Source: Flavobacteriales bacterium UBA2306
GTDB taxonomy: Bacteria > Bacteroidota > Bacteroidia > Flavobacteriales > Weeksellaceae
Direction: 5' to 3'
Length of the DNA stretch: 64,000 nt
Assembly (NCBI GenBank): GCA_002345565.1
Contig: DDVS01000006.1
Location: forward strand, 73,235-137,234
Shown: piece after piece, positions 51,355-60,612 of the stretch
Layout: every line of letters begins with the position of its first letter
How positions within the stretch are numbered: the stretch's first letter is position 1
The notes under the pieces: generated by a model
Told to the model about the DNA's origin: nothing
Database searches by the model: none
The model's input: only the letters and a program-made list of their open reading frames with translations
Program-made: the position numbers and the translations under genes

Positions 51355-52151
51355 TTAATTTCTGTCTTTTTGTAATTGGCAGGAACGGAATAAGTAGTTT
51401 CCATTCGGGAAAAATCAAATTTCGTATTTTCAATTAATATTTCGTCTGTTTTCTTGGCTTTTATAATTATTTTAACACTTTTCGGAAAGCTTTCATTATT
51501 AAGAATTTCTCTGTCAGAATAAGTGATTTCTAATTGATCATTATTTTGAATATTGGTTAATAAGACGTGGGTCAAGTTAAGATCTTTATCATAATCCAAG
51601 GAGATATTATATTCTGTTGTTTTGCCATTTTCAGTGATTTTTTGTGTTTCTTTTGATTCTAAAGTAAAACCTTGTATTGTAGGAGTTAGTTTATAATCAT
51701 CATTAGAAACGGGTAGAAATGTTTTTCCTAAAAGTAAATTTTGTAGGGCGTTGTAATCTATGAAATTAACATTCAGGAGTTTATTGAGATAGCTAAAGTC
51801 TGAATCAATATAGGTTTTGTCTAATTTATAATAGCCTTTAACCCCTTCTGGTGTAGCAACACCGCGGGCGGCCTGCAAGATAAGCGCAGAAAGATTCATC
51901 CAAATCTTTTGTCCATTTTCTATATAAATTATAGCATCTAATGTAGGGATGAATGCGCCGGTTTTGGCTTCAATTTTACTATTGATTTTAACGGCTTCAA
52001 AGGTGGATTTTTTCTGTAAGGATGAAAAAAACTGGGCGTTGTTTTCTATCGGTTTGTTAGTGCTAACCGGTTGGTTTTCATTCGTTTTTTTTTGTACGGA
52101 GCAAGAGGTGATAAATAATGTTGCTAATAGAGCTAAAAAGGCCTGTTTCAT
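51351..52151 (-). CDS. DUF4292 lipoprotein
   Basis: A 266-residue lipoprotein (ALLATLFITSC, Cys near residue 17) of the DUF4292 family, which resembles LolA/LolB-like half-barrels: FEAVKINSKIEAKTGAFIPTLDAIIYIENGQKIWMNLSA and ALQNLLLGKTFLP. It may carry lipoproteins or lipids across the periplasm, but no function is proven to my knowledge. It begins the run DUF4292-M23-tatA-DUF4254-lipoprotein-ribA. Confidence 0.82.
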   Translation of the reverse strand: MKQAFLALLATLFITSCSVQKKTNENQPVSTNKPIENNAQFFSSLQKKSTFEAVKINSKIEAKTGAFIPTLDAIIYIENGQKIWMNLSALILQAARGVATPEGVKGYYKLDKTYIDSDFSYLNKLLNVNFIDYNALQNLLLGKTFLPVSNDDYKLTPTIQGFTLESKETQKITENGKTTEYNISLDYDKDLNLTHVLLTNIQNNDQLEITYSDREILNNESFPKSVKIIIKAKKTDEILIENTKFDFSRMETTYSVPANYKKTEIK

Positions 52152-52220
52152 ATGATTTTTAAATGAAGTCTAACAATATTAACGCCAAAAACTGACTTAT
52201 ATTTTTAATACCAGTTATCT

Positions 52221-52259
52221 AAAAAAAACTTTGTCAAAGTTCGAAAACCCTGACAAAGC
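52221..52259 (-). terminator. Intrinsic terminator of the nucleotidyltransferase gene
   Basis: CTTTGTCA and TGACAAAG arms followed by eight Ts on the minus strand. Confidence 0.8.
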
Positions 52260-52281
52260 TGATATGTTTATTAAATTAAAA

Positions 52282-53301
52282 TTAATCTTTTGAAACGAAA
52301 TCCAAAACGGAGTAGTCGCCTAAGGAAATTTCCCTTGCTACACCAAAATATTTTGCCGAGTTTCCGATCATTGAGTTGCTCAGGTTTCCATGGTCAATGA
52401 TTGTGTTTTCTTGAATCAATGAGTTGTCAATATTAGAATTGATTACGACAGTGTTATTTCCAAGAGAGACATTCGGTCCTATTTTAGAGTTTAAGATTTT
52501 CACGTTTTCTCCGATGAAACAAGGCGGGATAATCATGCAGTTTTCAATTTCAGCGGATGCTGGATGTTGAGCCATAGTTTCTTTCTCATATTCCAATATC
52601 TTGCTATTAGTTTCAACTGTAGCCGTTTTGTTTCCGCAATCCATCCAATCGTCCACTTTTCCAAGAGAAAATTTTGCACCTTTTGCTCTAAGATTTTCTA
52701 GTGCTGTTGTTAATTGATACTCGCCACCATCAGTGATGTTGTTTTCCATGATGTAGTCAATTTCTGTCATCAGCTTTTCTGCAGAGTTGAAATAATAAAT
52801 TCCGATAATTGCCAAATCAGAAACGTATTCTTTTGGTTTTTCTACAAAATCTGTAATAAAACCATAGTCGTCCAATTTTACCACACCGAAAGCTGAAGGA
52901 TCATCTACTTTTTTCACCCAGATTACGCCATCTGCATTGGTATCCAAATGGAAATCTGCTCGGAATAATGTATCAGCAAATGCAATAATTACACGACCAC
53001 TCATACTTTCTCTAGCACAATTGATAGCATGGGCTGTTCCAAGAGGTTCGGTTTGGGAATAGATACTTCCTTTTGCACCAAGGTTTTCTGCCACTTTTAT
53101 TAGAGAAGCTTCTACTTCTGGCCCGAAATCACCAATGATGAAAGCAATCTCTTCGATAGGCTCATTAGCTACTTTTGCAATGTCTTCTACCAATCTTTGA
53201 ACAATTGGTTTTCCTGCGATGGGTATCAATGGTTTTGGAACCGTTAACGTGTGTGGTCTAAGTCTGGATCCGCGACCAGCCATAGGAACGATTATTTTCA
53301 T
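52282..53301 (-). CDS. Sugar-phosphate nucleotidyltransferase
   Basis: A 339-residue protein with the nucleotidyltransferase signature MAGRGSRLRPHTLTVPKPLIPIAGKPI at residues 7-33, the metal-binding FADTLF near 110 and WMDCGNK near 220, then a left-handed beta-helix hexapeptide tail (NCMIIPPCFIGENVKILNSKIGPNVSLG). It resembles glucose-1-phosphate thymidylyl/uridylyltransferases that make NDP-sugars; the C-terminal helix could add an acyltransferase or only oligomerise it. It follows the flippase gene by 20 bases, linking it to surface polysaccharide. Confidence 0.85.
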   Translation of the reverse strand: MKIIVPMAGRGSRLRPHTLTVPKPLIPIAGKPIVQRLVEDIAKVANEPIEEIAFIIGDFGPEVEASLIKVAENLGAKGSIYSQTEPLGTAHAINCARESMSGRVIIAFADTLFRADFHLDTNADGVIWVKKVDDPSAFGVVKLDDYGFITDFVEKPKEYVSDLAIIGIYYFNSAEKLMTEIDYIMENNITDGGEYQLTTALENLRAKGAKFSLGKVDDWMDCGNKTATVETNSKILEYEKETMAQHPASAEIENCMIIPPCFIGENVKILNSKIGPNVSLGNNTVVINSNIDNSLIQENTIIDHGNLSNSMIGNSAKYFGVAREISLGDYSVLDFVSKD

Positions 53302-53321
53302 AACTTTTACAATGTATTACT

Positions 53322-54815
53322 TTAGGGGTTATTAGTTGAATTTTTATAGTTTGAGTTGTTTTTTATTCCCATTTTATTAAGCATTTTTTCAGGAATAAGA
53401 TTCTCTGTTTTTAGTAAAATGGTTGCCAAAAATAGAAATATAAGATTTCCCAACCAAATGTTTTCTTTTAAATATTGATAACATACAAGCGATATCAACA
53501 TAGTTGTCAGGATAATAAGAGAATTTTTGTAAATATTGTATTGTATAGGATACCTGTAATGTCCCCAAATATAAGAAACTACCATCATTGTAAAATAACT
53601 CGCAATAGTTGCCCATGTAGATGCCCAGTAACCATATTTTGGAATAAAATAGAAATTAATCAATATAGTAATGAGAACACCAATTCCGGAAATATAAGCG
53701 CCTACAATTGTTCTGTCTGTCAACTTATACCAAATCGAAAGATTGAGATAGATTCCCAAAAATAAACTGGCGAAAAATAAAATCGGAAGAATTCCAATGC
53801 CTTCATAATATTCCGGATTGTTAATGTAAACTTTTGCAATCCAATCGAGATTGACGGATAAGAATAAGACAATCAAACAATTGACGGCGATGAAAATATC
53901 CATCAGTTTCACATACATTTCTTTAGCATTTTCCTTTTTAGAATTACTAAAGAAAAATGGTTCTATTCCTAAAGAATAAGCCTGTCTGAAAAGAATTACA
54001 AAAGTCACAACTTTGGCAACGCCTCCATAGATTCCTAATTGATGTCTTGCAATTTCTTCTGGTAAAAGGAATTTCAAAAATTGTCTGTCAAATGTTTCAT
54101 TAATGATTCCAGCCAAACCTGCAATGGTAATCGGCCAGGAATATTTGATCATTTTTTTCCAAAGTTCCAAAGAGAAATATTTGATTCTTGCGATGAAAAG
54201 CTCTTTTGACAACATCAGAAATGTAATTGAACTTGCAACAAGATTGGCTACAAAAACATAACCGATTCCAAACTCCGAACTGTATTTTAATCCGAAAATT
54301 CCTTCTGGATATTTTGGCAGAATAATGATGAAAAATACCACCAAAAGAAAATTGACAATTCCGTTTGTAATTCTGATTCCTGCATATTTTAATGGTCTTT
54401 CATTTTTTCTCAGCATTACAAATGGCATTGCACAAAAAGCATCCAAAGCCAAAGTCACGGTTAAGATTGCCAACAAGTCAACTTGATCTGGTGTTTTAAA
54501 AGCTTCTGCCAATAGTTGTCTATAAAATAATGTGAAAAATAGATAAACCAAAGTCACCGCCAAAACACTGAAAAATGACGTTGAAATCAGTTTTCTGTCA
54601 TCTTTTTCGTCTAATGCAAAACGGAAGAAGGTGGTTTCCATTCCGTGAGTTAAAAGTACAGCAATTACACCCGCCACAGAATAAAAATCGGCAAAAGGAG
54701 AGTAGGCTGTTGGTCCAAAAGTTCTCGTGATAATGGGATTGATGACGAATGGGAAAAGTCTGATAATCACAGTCGTTAATCCATAAAGCGCGGTTTGTCC
54801 GAGAAGTTTCTTCAT
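53322..54815 (-). CDS. Polysaccharide flippase (Wzx/MATE-like membrane protein)
   Basis: A 497-residue inner-membrane protein with 12-14 hydrophobic segments and the polysaccharide-export opening LLGQTALYGLTTVIIRLFPFVINPIITR. Such proteins flip undecaprenol-linked oligosaccharides across the membrane. There are no glycosyltransferase genes directly beside it, so the cargo is unknown. It has its own promoter and a 20-base gap to the nucleotidyltransferase gene. Confidence 0.85.
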   Translation of the reverse strand: MKKLLGQTALYGLTTVIIRLFPFVINPIITRTFGPTAYSPFADFYSVAGVIAVLLTHGMETTFFRFALDEKDDRKLISTSFFSVLAVTLVYLFFTLFYRQLLAEAFKTPDQVDLLAILTVTLALDAFCAMPFVMLRKNERPLKYAGIRITNGIVNFLLVVFFIIILPKYPEGIFGLKYSSEFGIGYVFVANLVASSITFLMLSKELFIARIKYFSLELWKKMIKYSWPITIAGLAGIINETFDRQFLKFLLPEEIARHQLGIYGGVAKVVTFVILFRQAYSLGIEPFFFSNSKKENAKEMYVKLMDIFIAVNCLIVLFLSVNLDWIAKVYINNPEYYEGIGILPILFFASLFLGIYLNLSIWYKLTDRTIVGAYISGIGVLITILINFYFIPKYGYWASTWATIASYFTMMVVSYIWGHYRYPIQYNIYKNSLIILTTMLISLVCYQYLKENIWLGNLIFLFLATILLKTENLIPEKMLNKMGIKNNSNYKNSTNNP

Positions 54816-54840
54816 TTTGATTTCAGTTCGAAAATTTTTG

Positions 54841-54869
54841 CAAAATTAATTGATTCTGTCAAAATCCAA
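54841..54869 (-). promoter_or_regulatory. Promoter of the flippase-nucleotidyltransferase unit
   Basis: On the minus strand TTG (54869-54867), 18 bases, TAATTTTG (54848-54841), 26 bases upstream of the flippase ATG. Confidence 0.65.
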
Positions 54870-54871
54870 TT

Positions 54872-57169
54872 TTATTTCTTCGGTTTGTTGGTCATATAGA
54901 AAGTCAGCTTTCCACCATTTATAATATCCTGATGTTTGATAGTGAAATCTTTAATGGTTTTTCCATTCAGTTCGATTTTTTCAATGTAAACATTTTTATC
55001 AGACTGATTTTTAGCTTCGATTTCAAACGTTTTTCCATTTTCAAGATTCAAAGTTGCATTCTTCACACTGGGACTTCCAATCGAATATTCATCAGAACCC
55101 GGCGAAACAGGATAGAAACCTAAACTACTGAAAATATACCACGCACTCATTTGTCCGCAGTCATCATTTCCACCTAATCCATCAGGTTTTGCTTTGTATT
55201 GCATTGTCAGGATTTTTCGGATTTGAGCCTGAGTTTTCCAAGGCTGTCCTGCAAAATTGTAAAGATATGCGACGTGATGTGCTGGTTCGTTTCCGTGAAC
55301 ATAACCGCCGATAATTCCTTCTCGTGTAATATCTTCCGTGTCTGCAAAAAATTCGTCGGGTAAATGCATTGTGAACAATTGGTCAAGATTTTCCCCAAAT
55401 TTCTTTTTTCCGCCCATAGCATCAATCAAACCATTCGGATTATGTGGAACGAAGAAGCTGTAATTCCAGGAATTTCCTTCGATAAAACCTTGTCCGTGAG
55501 TACTCAACAAATCAAATTCTTTTTTGAAACTTCCGTCAGACGATCTCGGTCTCATAAAACCGATTGATTTGTCAAAAACATTTTTCCAATTTTCGGAACG
55601 TTTTATATATTCATTATAGATTTCAGTTTTGCCTAATTTCTTAGCGATTTGAGCAATTGCCCAATCGTCATAAGCATATTCTAAAGTGTTGGAAACCGAT
55701 GTCCCGTTTTTCTCGGCAGAGATATAACCTTTGTCAACATATTCGCCGATGCCTTCGTAATTCCGTTTGTTAGAAGTTGCGATACAAGCTTGCAAAGCTT
55801 CTTCGGGATTTCCTGTAAATGTATTTTTAATAATGGCATCAGCAATCAAGGAAACCGAATGATAACCGCTCATACACCAGTTTTCATTAGCATAATGTGA
55901 CCAAACTGGCAACATTTTCAAACTGAATTGATCATAATGTGCCAACATCGATTTTACCATATCGTCATTCCTTTTTGGCTGAATAATATTGAAAAACGGA
56001 TGCAAAGCGCGATAGGTATCCCAAAGTGAAAACGTAGTGTAGTTGGTAAAATCTTTAGCTAGATGAACATTTTGGTCGAGACCTTTGTATTCTCCATTGC
56101 TGTCCATATAAGTCGTCGGATTGATGAAAGTGTGATACATCGCCGTGTAAAAATTCACTTTATCATCTTCGGAAAGTGTATTGACAACAATTTTATTCAA
56201 TTCTTTATTCCAATCATTTTGAGCTTGATTTTTCACATTTTCAAAATTCCAATCTGGTGTTTCGTTTTGTAAATTTTCCAAAGCATTGGCTTGACTTACT
56301 GGCGAAATCGCAAATTTGATTTGAACTTTTTCATTTTCTTGAGTATCGAAATCAAAATGCATTCTGATTTTCTTTCCTGCAATTTCTGGGAAATTCTCAT
56401 CCTGATTCCATTTTCTCCAAAAACCTCTGTAAGCTTGTTTAGTATCAAAATTTTTCTGACCATAAGATTTGAAAGGCTTCGAAAATTCCATTGCAAAATA
56501 AACCGTTCTCGTTCTTGCCCAACCGTTGGTTTGTCGGTAACCGGTAATTCTATGGTCGTTTTCGATTCTTACGTAAGTCCAGACATTCTTGTCATCATAA
56601 TTGTAAATTCCGGACATCGAATCCAAAATAATATGCGCATCATCGGATTTTGGAAATGTGTATTGATGATAACCAACTCTTGTTGTTGCCGTCATTTCAG
56701 CTAGAATATTATAATCGTCAAGTTTTACTCTATAATAGCCTGCTTCTGCCTTTTCGTTCTGATGAGAAAATTTAGAACGGAATCCACTTTCAGGATTTTG
56801 AGCAGTTCCGGGATTTAATTTCACTTTTCCAACTGTTGGCATTATCAGAAAATCTCCCAAATCCGAATGTCCCGTTCCACTGAAATGAGTGTGTGAAAAT
56901 CCGACAATGGTTTTGTCTTCATAGCGATAACCTGCACAATATTTATAAACATCGGGATTGTATTTTCCACTAATTTCATAAGATAAAGTATCGGTTTCTG
57001 GACTCAACTGAACTGCTCCAAAAGGAACAGTTGCACCGGGAAACGTATGTCCCATTTTTTCGGTTCCGATAATTGGGTTGACATATTTTGCAAGATTTCC
57101 CCTATTTTGAGAATTGAATAATGAAGTAATTAGAACAAAAAGAATTGCAATGTGGTTTTTCGAAAACAT
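54872..57169 (-). CDS. Glycoside hydrolase family 92 alpha-mannosidase
   Basis: A 765-residue exported enzyme: signal peptide, N-terminal beta-sandwich with GHTFPGATVPFGAVQLSPET, then the (alpha/alpha)6 barrel with LWDTYRALHPFF, HGNEPAHHVAYLYNFAGQPWKTQ and GGNDDCGQMSAWYIFSSLGFYPV. GH92 enzymes are calcium-dependent exo-alpha-mannosidases, often for host or fungal N-glycans. Key Glu/Asp residues of those motifs are present. The linkage cannot be read from sequence. The gene ends three bases before the flippase promoter. Confidence 0.92.
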   Translation of the reverse strand: MFSKNHIAILFVLITSLFNSQNRGNLAKYVNPIIGTEKMGHTFPGATVPFGAVQLSPETDTLSYEISGKYNPDVYKYCAGYRYEDKTIVGFSHTHFSGTGHSDLGDFLIMPTVGKVKLNPGTAQNPESGFRSKFSHQNEKAEAGYYRVKLDDYNILAEMTATTRVGYHQYTFPKSDDAHIILDSMSGIYNYDDKNVWTYVRIENDHRITGYRQTNGWARTRTVYFAMEFSKPFKSYGQKNFDTKQAYRGFWRKWNQDENFPEIAGKKIRMHFDFDTQENEKVQIKFAISPVSQANALENLQNETPDWNFENVKNQAQNDWNKELNKIVVNTLSEDDKVNFYTAMYHTFINPTTYMDSNGEYKGLDQNVHLAKDFTNYTTFSLWDTYRALHPFFNIIQPKRNDDMVKSMLAHYDQFSLKMLPVWSHYANENWCMSGYHSVSLIADAIIKNTFTGNPEEALQACIATSNKRNYEGIGEYVDKGYISAEKNGTSVSNTLEYAYDDWAIAQIAKKLGKTEIYNEYIKRSENWKNVFDKSIGFMRPRSSDGSFKKEFDLLSTHGQGFIEGNSWNYSFFVPHNPNGLIDAMGGKKKFGENLDQLFTMHLPDEFFADTEDITREGIIGGYVHGNEPAHHVAYLYNFAGQPWKTQAQIRKILTMQYKAKPDGLGGNDDCGQMSAWYIFSSLGFYPVSPGSDEYSIGSPSVKNATLNLENGKTFEIEAKNQSDKNVYIEKIELNGKTIKDFTIKHQDIINGGKLTFYMTNKPKK

Positions 57170-57257
57170 TCTTTGGAATTTTGAAGCAATTTAGTTAAAT
57201 AATTAATATCGAATAGGTATGTGTTAATTATAATTATGTATATTTTAAATACAAATA

Positions 57258-57288
57258 TTTGTAGAAACAAAAAATAATTATACTTTTG
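57258..57288 (+). promoter_or_regulatory. Promoter of the DUF5678-like/retropepsin pair
   Basis: TTTG (57258-57261), 19 bases, TACTTTTG (57281-57288). A second -7 match, TATATTTG, lies at 57323-57330 without a matching upstream TTG, so there may be two starts. Confidence 0.5.
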
Positions 57289-57376
57289 CACACTTTTTTT
57301 TACAACGGGAATAATATTTGTATATATTTGTCTTGAAAATAAGACATAAATTAAAAACTATAAATCTAAAGAAATA

Positions 57377-57613
57377 ATGCTAGAAACTGAATTCAAATAT
57401 TACTTGGACAACCAAGATGAACTTGTTAGTTTATATGCTGGCAAATACATCGTTATCAAGGATGAAGAGGTGATTGGAGTTTATTCTTCTGATGAAGAGG
57501 CATATTTTGAAACAATTAAAAAACACGAACCAGGAAGTTTTTTAATTCAATTTTGTGAAAGTGGGGATGATTCTTTTACACAAACTTATCATTCAAGAGT
57601 AACTTTTTCATAA
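57377..57613 (+). CDS. Small DUF5678-like protein, first gene of the protease pair
   Basis: A 78-residue acidic protein. The pattern FKYYLDNQDELVSLYAGKYIVIKDEEVIGVYSSDEEAYFETIKKHEPGSFLIQFC matches what I know as DUF5678: a short alpha/beta fold with no catalytic motif, also found beside aspartyl-protease genes in other bacteria. The stop TAA shares its last A with the ATG of the next gene, so translation is coupled. Its function is unknown; a chaperone, inhibitor or substrate of the protease are possible readings. Confidence 0.75.
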   Translation: MLETEFKYYLDNQDELVSLYAGKYIVIKDEEVIGVYSSDEEAYFETIKKHEPGSFLIQFCESGDDSFTQTYHSRVTFS

Positions 57614-58086
57614 TGGAACAACATTCAAAACATTTCACTCTAGATTCGGAAATTATATTAAAAGAACTAATTACGCCTTTAGGAGTGTCAATTCCGTTTA
57701 ATCCTCTTGATTCCCCACATCCAGTAGTTACTAATACAAATGGTCTTTGGGATACAGGTGCCACAGGAACTGTTATATCTAAAAAATTAGCAAAAGAATT
57801 AAATTTAAAACCTACAGGTATAGCGAGAGTCAATCACGCAAATGGAGTTTCGGATGTGAATGTTTATCATATAAATTTATATCTCCCAAATCAAGTAATG
57901 TTTCCTTTTATTAAAGTTACTGAAGGAGTATTACCACATTTTGATATCCTTATTGGGATGGATATTATTTCTTGTGGTGATTTTTCAATATCTAATTTTG
58001 GAAATAAAACTACATTTTGTTTTAGGATACCATCAATAAAGAAAACAGATTTTGGGGATGAAATAAAACACGTTAATAAAGATTAA
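57613..58086 (+). CDS. Retropepsin-like aspartic protease
   Basis: A 157-residue protein with the single-domain clan AA signature: D47-T48-G49-A50 in LWDTGATGTVISKKLA, a flap-like AKELNLKPTG, and the second hydrophobic-hydrophobic-Gly block FDILIGMDII near residue 110. One domain gives one catalytic Asp, so activity needs a homodimer, as in retroviral proteases. No signal peptide is visible, so it acts in the cytosol. It shares one base with the preceding small gene. No transposon or phage genes are nearby. Confidence 0.82.
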   Translation: MEQHSKHFTLDSEIILKELITPLGVSIPFNPLDSPHPVVTNTNGLWDTGATGTVISKKLAKELNLKPTGIARVNHANGVSDVNVYHINLYLPNQVMFPFIKVTEGVLPHFDILIGMDIISCGDFSISNFGNKTTFCFRIPSIKKTDFGDEIKHVNKD

Positions 58087-58091
58087 AAATA

Positions 58092-58120
58092 AACCTTCAT
58101 AATTTTGAAGGTTATTTTTT
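58092..58120 (+). terminator. Intrinsic terminator of the protease pair
   Basis: AACCTTCA and TGAAGGTT arms followed by an A then seven Ts. Confidence 0.8.
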
Positions 58121-58195
58121 TGAATAATTAATTATAGTAACTAAATTAAGTAATCATTTCAAAAACTTAATTTTGTTTCTATCTAAAAAAGTAAC

Positions 58196-59533
58196 ATGAA
58201 AATCCTAATAAAAAAAGCCCAAATCGTCAACGAAAGAAAAATTTTCCAAAGCGATATTCTCATCGAAAACGATTTGATTTCTAAAATAGAACCCAATATT
58301 TCTGAAGAAGCTGACCAAATTATTGATGCTTCAGGAAAATATCTTTTGCCCGGAATTATCGATGATCAGGTGCATTTCCGTGAGCCAGGTTTAACTCATA
58401 AAGGTGACATCGAATCTGAATCCCGTTCTGCAATTGCAGGTGGAACCACAAGTTTTATCGAACAGCCAAATACGGTTCCAAATGCAGTAACTCAGGAATT
58501 GTTGGCTGATAAATATAAAATTGCTTCCCAAAAGTCATTCGCCAATTACGGTTTTATGATGGGTGGAACGAATGATAATTTAGAAGAAGTTTTAAAAACA
58601 AATCCAAGAAATGTCCCTGGAATTAAATTGTTTTTAGGTTCATCAACGGGAAATATGCTCGTTGATAATCCGGAAACTTTGGAAAATATTTTCAGTAATA
58701 CCAAAATGCTGATTGCCGTACATTGTGAAGACGAAGCAACAATAAGGGCTAATACTCAAAAATATTTAGATGAATACGGCGAAGATATTCCTGTGAAATT
58801 TCATCATTTAATCAGAAGCGAAGAAGCTTGTTATAAATCGTCCTCAAAAGCGATTGAATTGGCAAAGAAAATCGGAGCGAGACTTCACGTTTTCCATCTG
58901 TCGACGGCAATTGAAACAGAACTTTTCAGAAATGACATCCCTTTAAAAGAAAAAAAAATTACCGCAGAAGTTTGTGTTCATCATTTGACTTTCACGAATG
59001 AAGATTACGAAACAAAAGGCGGATTAATCAAGTGGAATCCAGCCGTAAAAACGCAAAAAGACAAAGACGGACTTTGGGAAGCATTATTAGATGACAGAAT
59101 CGATGTGATTGCGACCGACCACGCTCCTCACACTTGGGAAGAAAAGCAAAATGTTTATACAAAATGTCCTTCTGGAGCACCTTTGGTTCAACATTCTTTG
59201 GTGGTAATGCTGGAAAATTTTAAAAACGGAAAAATTTCTCTCGAAAGAATCGTTGAAAAAATGGCTCACAATCCTGCGATTTTATTTAGAATTGAAAAGA
59301 GAGGTTTCATTAGAGAAGGTTATAAAGCAGATTTGGTTTTGGTTGACTTAAATCAAAAATGGAAAGTCGAAAAAGAAAATATTCTTTACAAATGCGGTTG
59401 GAGTCCGCTCGCAGGAACTGAGTTTCATTCAAAAGTTACCCACACTTTTGTCAACGGAAATCTCGTTTACGAAAATGGAAAAATCACGCAAGAAAAATTC
59501 GGAGAGCGTTTGCTTTTTGAAGTAGAAGAGTAA
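58196..59533 (+). CDS. pyrC: Dihydroorotase
   Basis: A 445-residue amidohydrolase that closes N-carbamoyl-aspartate to dihydroorotate in pyrimidine synthesis. The motif is IIDDQVHFREPGLTHKGDI at residues 55-73; later metal or catalytic segments are GIKLFLGSSTG, AVHCED, VFHLST and ATDHAPH. In most dihydroorotases the first metal pair is HxH; here it is Gln58-Val-His60. From recollection, Gln at this position recurs in Bacteroidota dihydroorotases, so the enzyme is probably active, but this should be tested. Other members of the amidohydrolase family (hydantoinase, allantoinase) are less likely. Confidence 0.82.
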   Translation: MKILIKKAQIVNERKIFQSDILIENDLISKIEPNISEEADQIIDASGKYLLPGIIDDQVHFREPGLTHKGDIESESRSAIAGGTTSFIEQPNTVPNAVTQELLADKYKIASQKSFANYGFMMGGTNDNLEEVLKTNPRNVPGIKLFLGSSTGNMLVDNPETLENIFSNTKMLIAVHCEDEATIRANTQKYLDEYGEDIPVKFHHLIRSEEACYKSSSKAIELAKKIGARLHVFHLSTAIETELFRNDIPLKEKKITAEVCVHHLTFTNEDYETKGGLIKWNPAVKTQKDKDGLWEALLDDRIDVIATDHAPHTWEEKQNVYTKCPSGAPLVQHSLVVMLENFKNGKISLERIVEKMAHNPAILFRIEKRGFIREGYKADLVLVDLNQKWKVEKENILYKCGWSPLAGTEFHSKVTHTFVNGNLVYENGKITQEKFGERLLFEVEE

Positions 59534-59641
59534 ATAGGAATCCTTGTGCGTTTTATTATTAAAGCCATTTTTTGCATAACAGTTTTAAGTTTTTATGTCA
59601 AAATAAAAATCTAATTTTACCACAATCACAATTTATAAATA

Positions 59642-60523
59642 ATGAATCTCTACACACAACCAATGTTGCGCGAAGACGCACTAAAAGATAAAATAGCTAT
59701 CGTAACAGGTGGCGGAAGTGGTCTTGGAAAGGCAATGACCAAATATTTTCTTCAACTTGGAGCAAAAGTCGTTATCACTTCCAGAAACTTAGAAAAACTT
59801 CAAGGAACGGCTAAAGAATTAGAATATGAAACCGGTGGGAAAGTACTTTGTGTTGCTTGTGATGTGCGAAATTGGGAAGAAGTGGAAGCGATGAAAGAAG
59901 CGGCTTTGAAAGAATTCGGGAGAATTGATATCCTTTTGAATAATGCGGCGGGAAATTTCATTTCGCCAACCGAAAGATTGACGCATTCAGCGTTTGATTC
60001 AATTTTAGATATCGTTTTAAAAGGAACTAAAAACTGTACATTGTCAGTTGGTAAATATTGGATTGATAATAAAGTTCAAGGAACAGTTCTCAATATCGTA
60101 ACGACTTATGCTTGGACAGGTTCTGCTTATGTTGTTCCATCGGCTTGTGCAAAAGCAGGAGTTCTTGCAATGACGCGAAGTTTAGCAGTTGAATGGGCAA
60201 AATATGGAATACGTTTCAACGCCATTGCGCCGGGACCATTTCCAACAAAAGGCGCTTGGGATAGATTGTTGCCGGGAGATTTGCAGGAGAAATTTGATAT
60301 GAGAAAAAAAGTACCGTTGAGAAGAGTAGGAGAACACCAGGAATTAGCGAATCTTGCAGCTTATTTGGTTTCTGATTATTCAGCTTATATGAATGGAGAG
60401 GTGGTAACTATTGATGGAGGTGAATGGTTGCAAGGCGCTGGCGAATTCAATATGCTGGAAGATATTCCTCAGGAAATGTGGGATATGTTGGAAGCAATGA
60501 TTAAGGCAAAGAAATCGAATTGA
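59642..60523 (+). CDS. SDR-family oxidoreductase, 2,4-dienoyl-CoA reductase-like
   Basis: A 293-residue Rossmann protein. NADP-binding TGGGSGLG is at residues 22-29, NNAAGN at 100-105. The usual Y-x-x-x-K is replaced: K171 is in PSACAKAG but position 167 is Ser; the nearest upstream Tyr at the human DECR spacing (15 residues) is Y156, matching Tyr199/Lys214 there. DECR-type enzymes reduce 2,4-dienoyl-CoA during beta-oxidation of polyunsaturated fatty acids. The YMNGEVVTIDGGEWLQGAGEFN ending fits this family. Confidence 0.82.
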   Translation: MNLYTQPMLREDALKDKIAIVTGGGSGLGKAMTKYFLQLGAKVVITSRNLEKLQGTAKELEYETGGKVLCVACDVRNWEEVEAMKEAALKEFGRIDILLNNAAGNFISPTERLTHSAFDSILDIVLKGTKNCTLSVGKYWIDNKVQGTVLNIVTTYAWTGSAYVVPSACAKAGVLAMTRSLAVEWAKYGIRFNAIAPGPFPTKGAWDRLLPGDLQEKFDMRKKVPLRRVGEHQELANLAAYLVSDYSAYMNGEVVTIDGGEWLQGAGEFNMLEDIPQEMWDMLEAMIKAKKSN

Positions 60524-60545
60524 TTTAAAAATAAACAATAATTAG

Positions 60546-60578
60546 TCTCAAGTTTGTAACAAATTTGAGATTTTTTTT
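60546..60578 (+). terminator. Intrinsic terminator of the SDR gene
   Basis: TCTCAAGTTTGT and ACAAATTTGAGA arms (one G.U) followed by eight Ts. Confidence 0.82.
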
Positions 60579-60612
60579 ACCTATTTTTAAATGTTATAAA
60601 TCTTTTTACCTA

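Noticed and set aside
57258..58120. Retron or retroelement remnant because of the retropepsin-like protease
   Set aside because: There is no reverse transcriptase, integrase or repeat boundary; the gene is part of a tidy two-gene operon.
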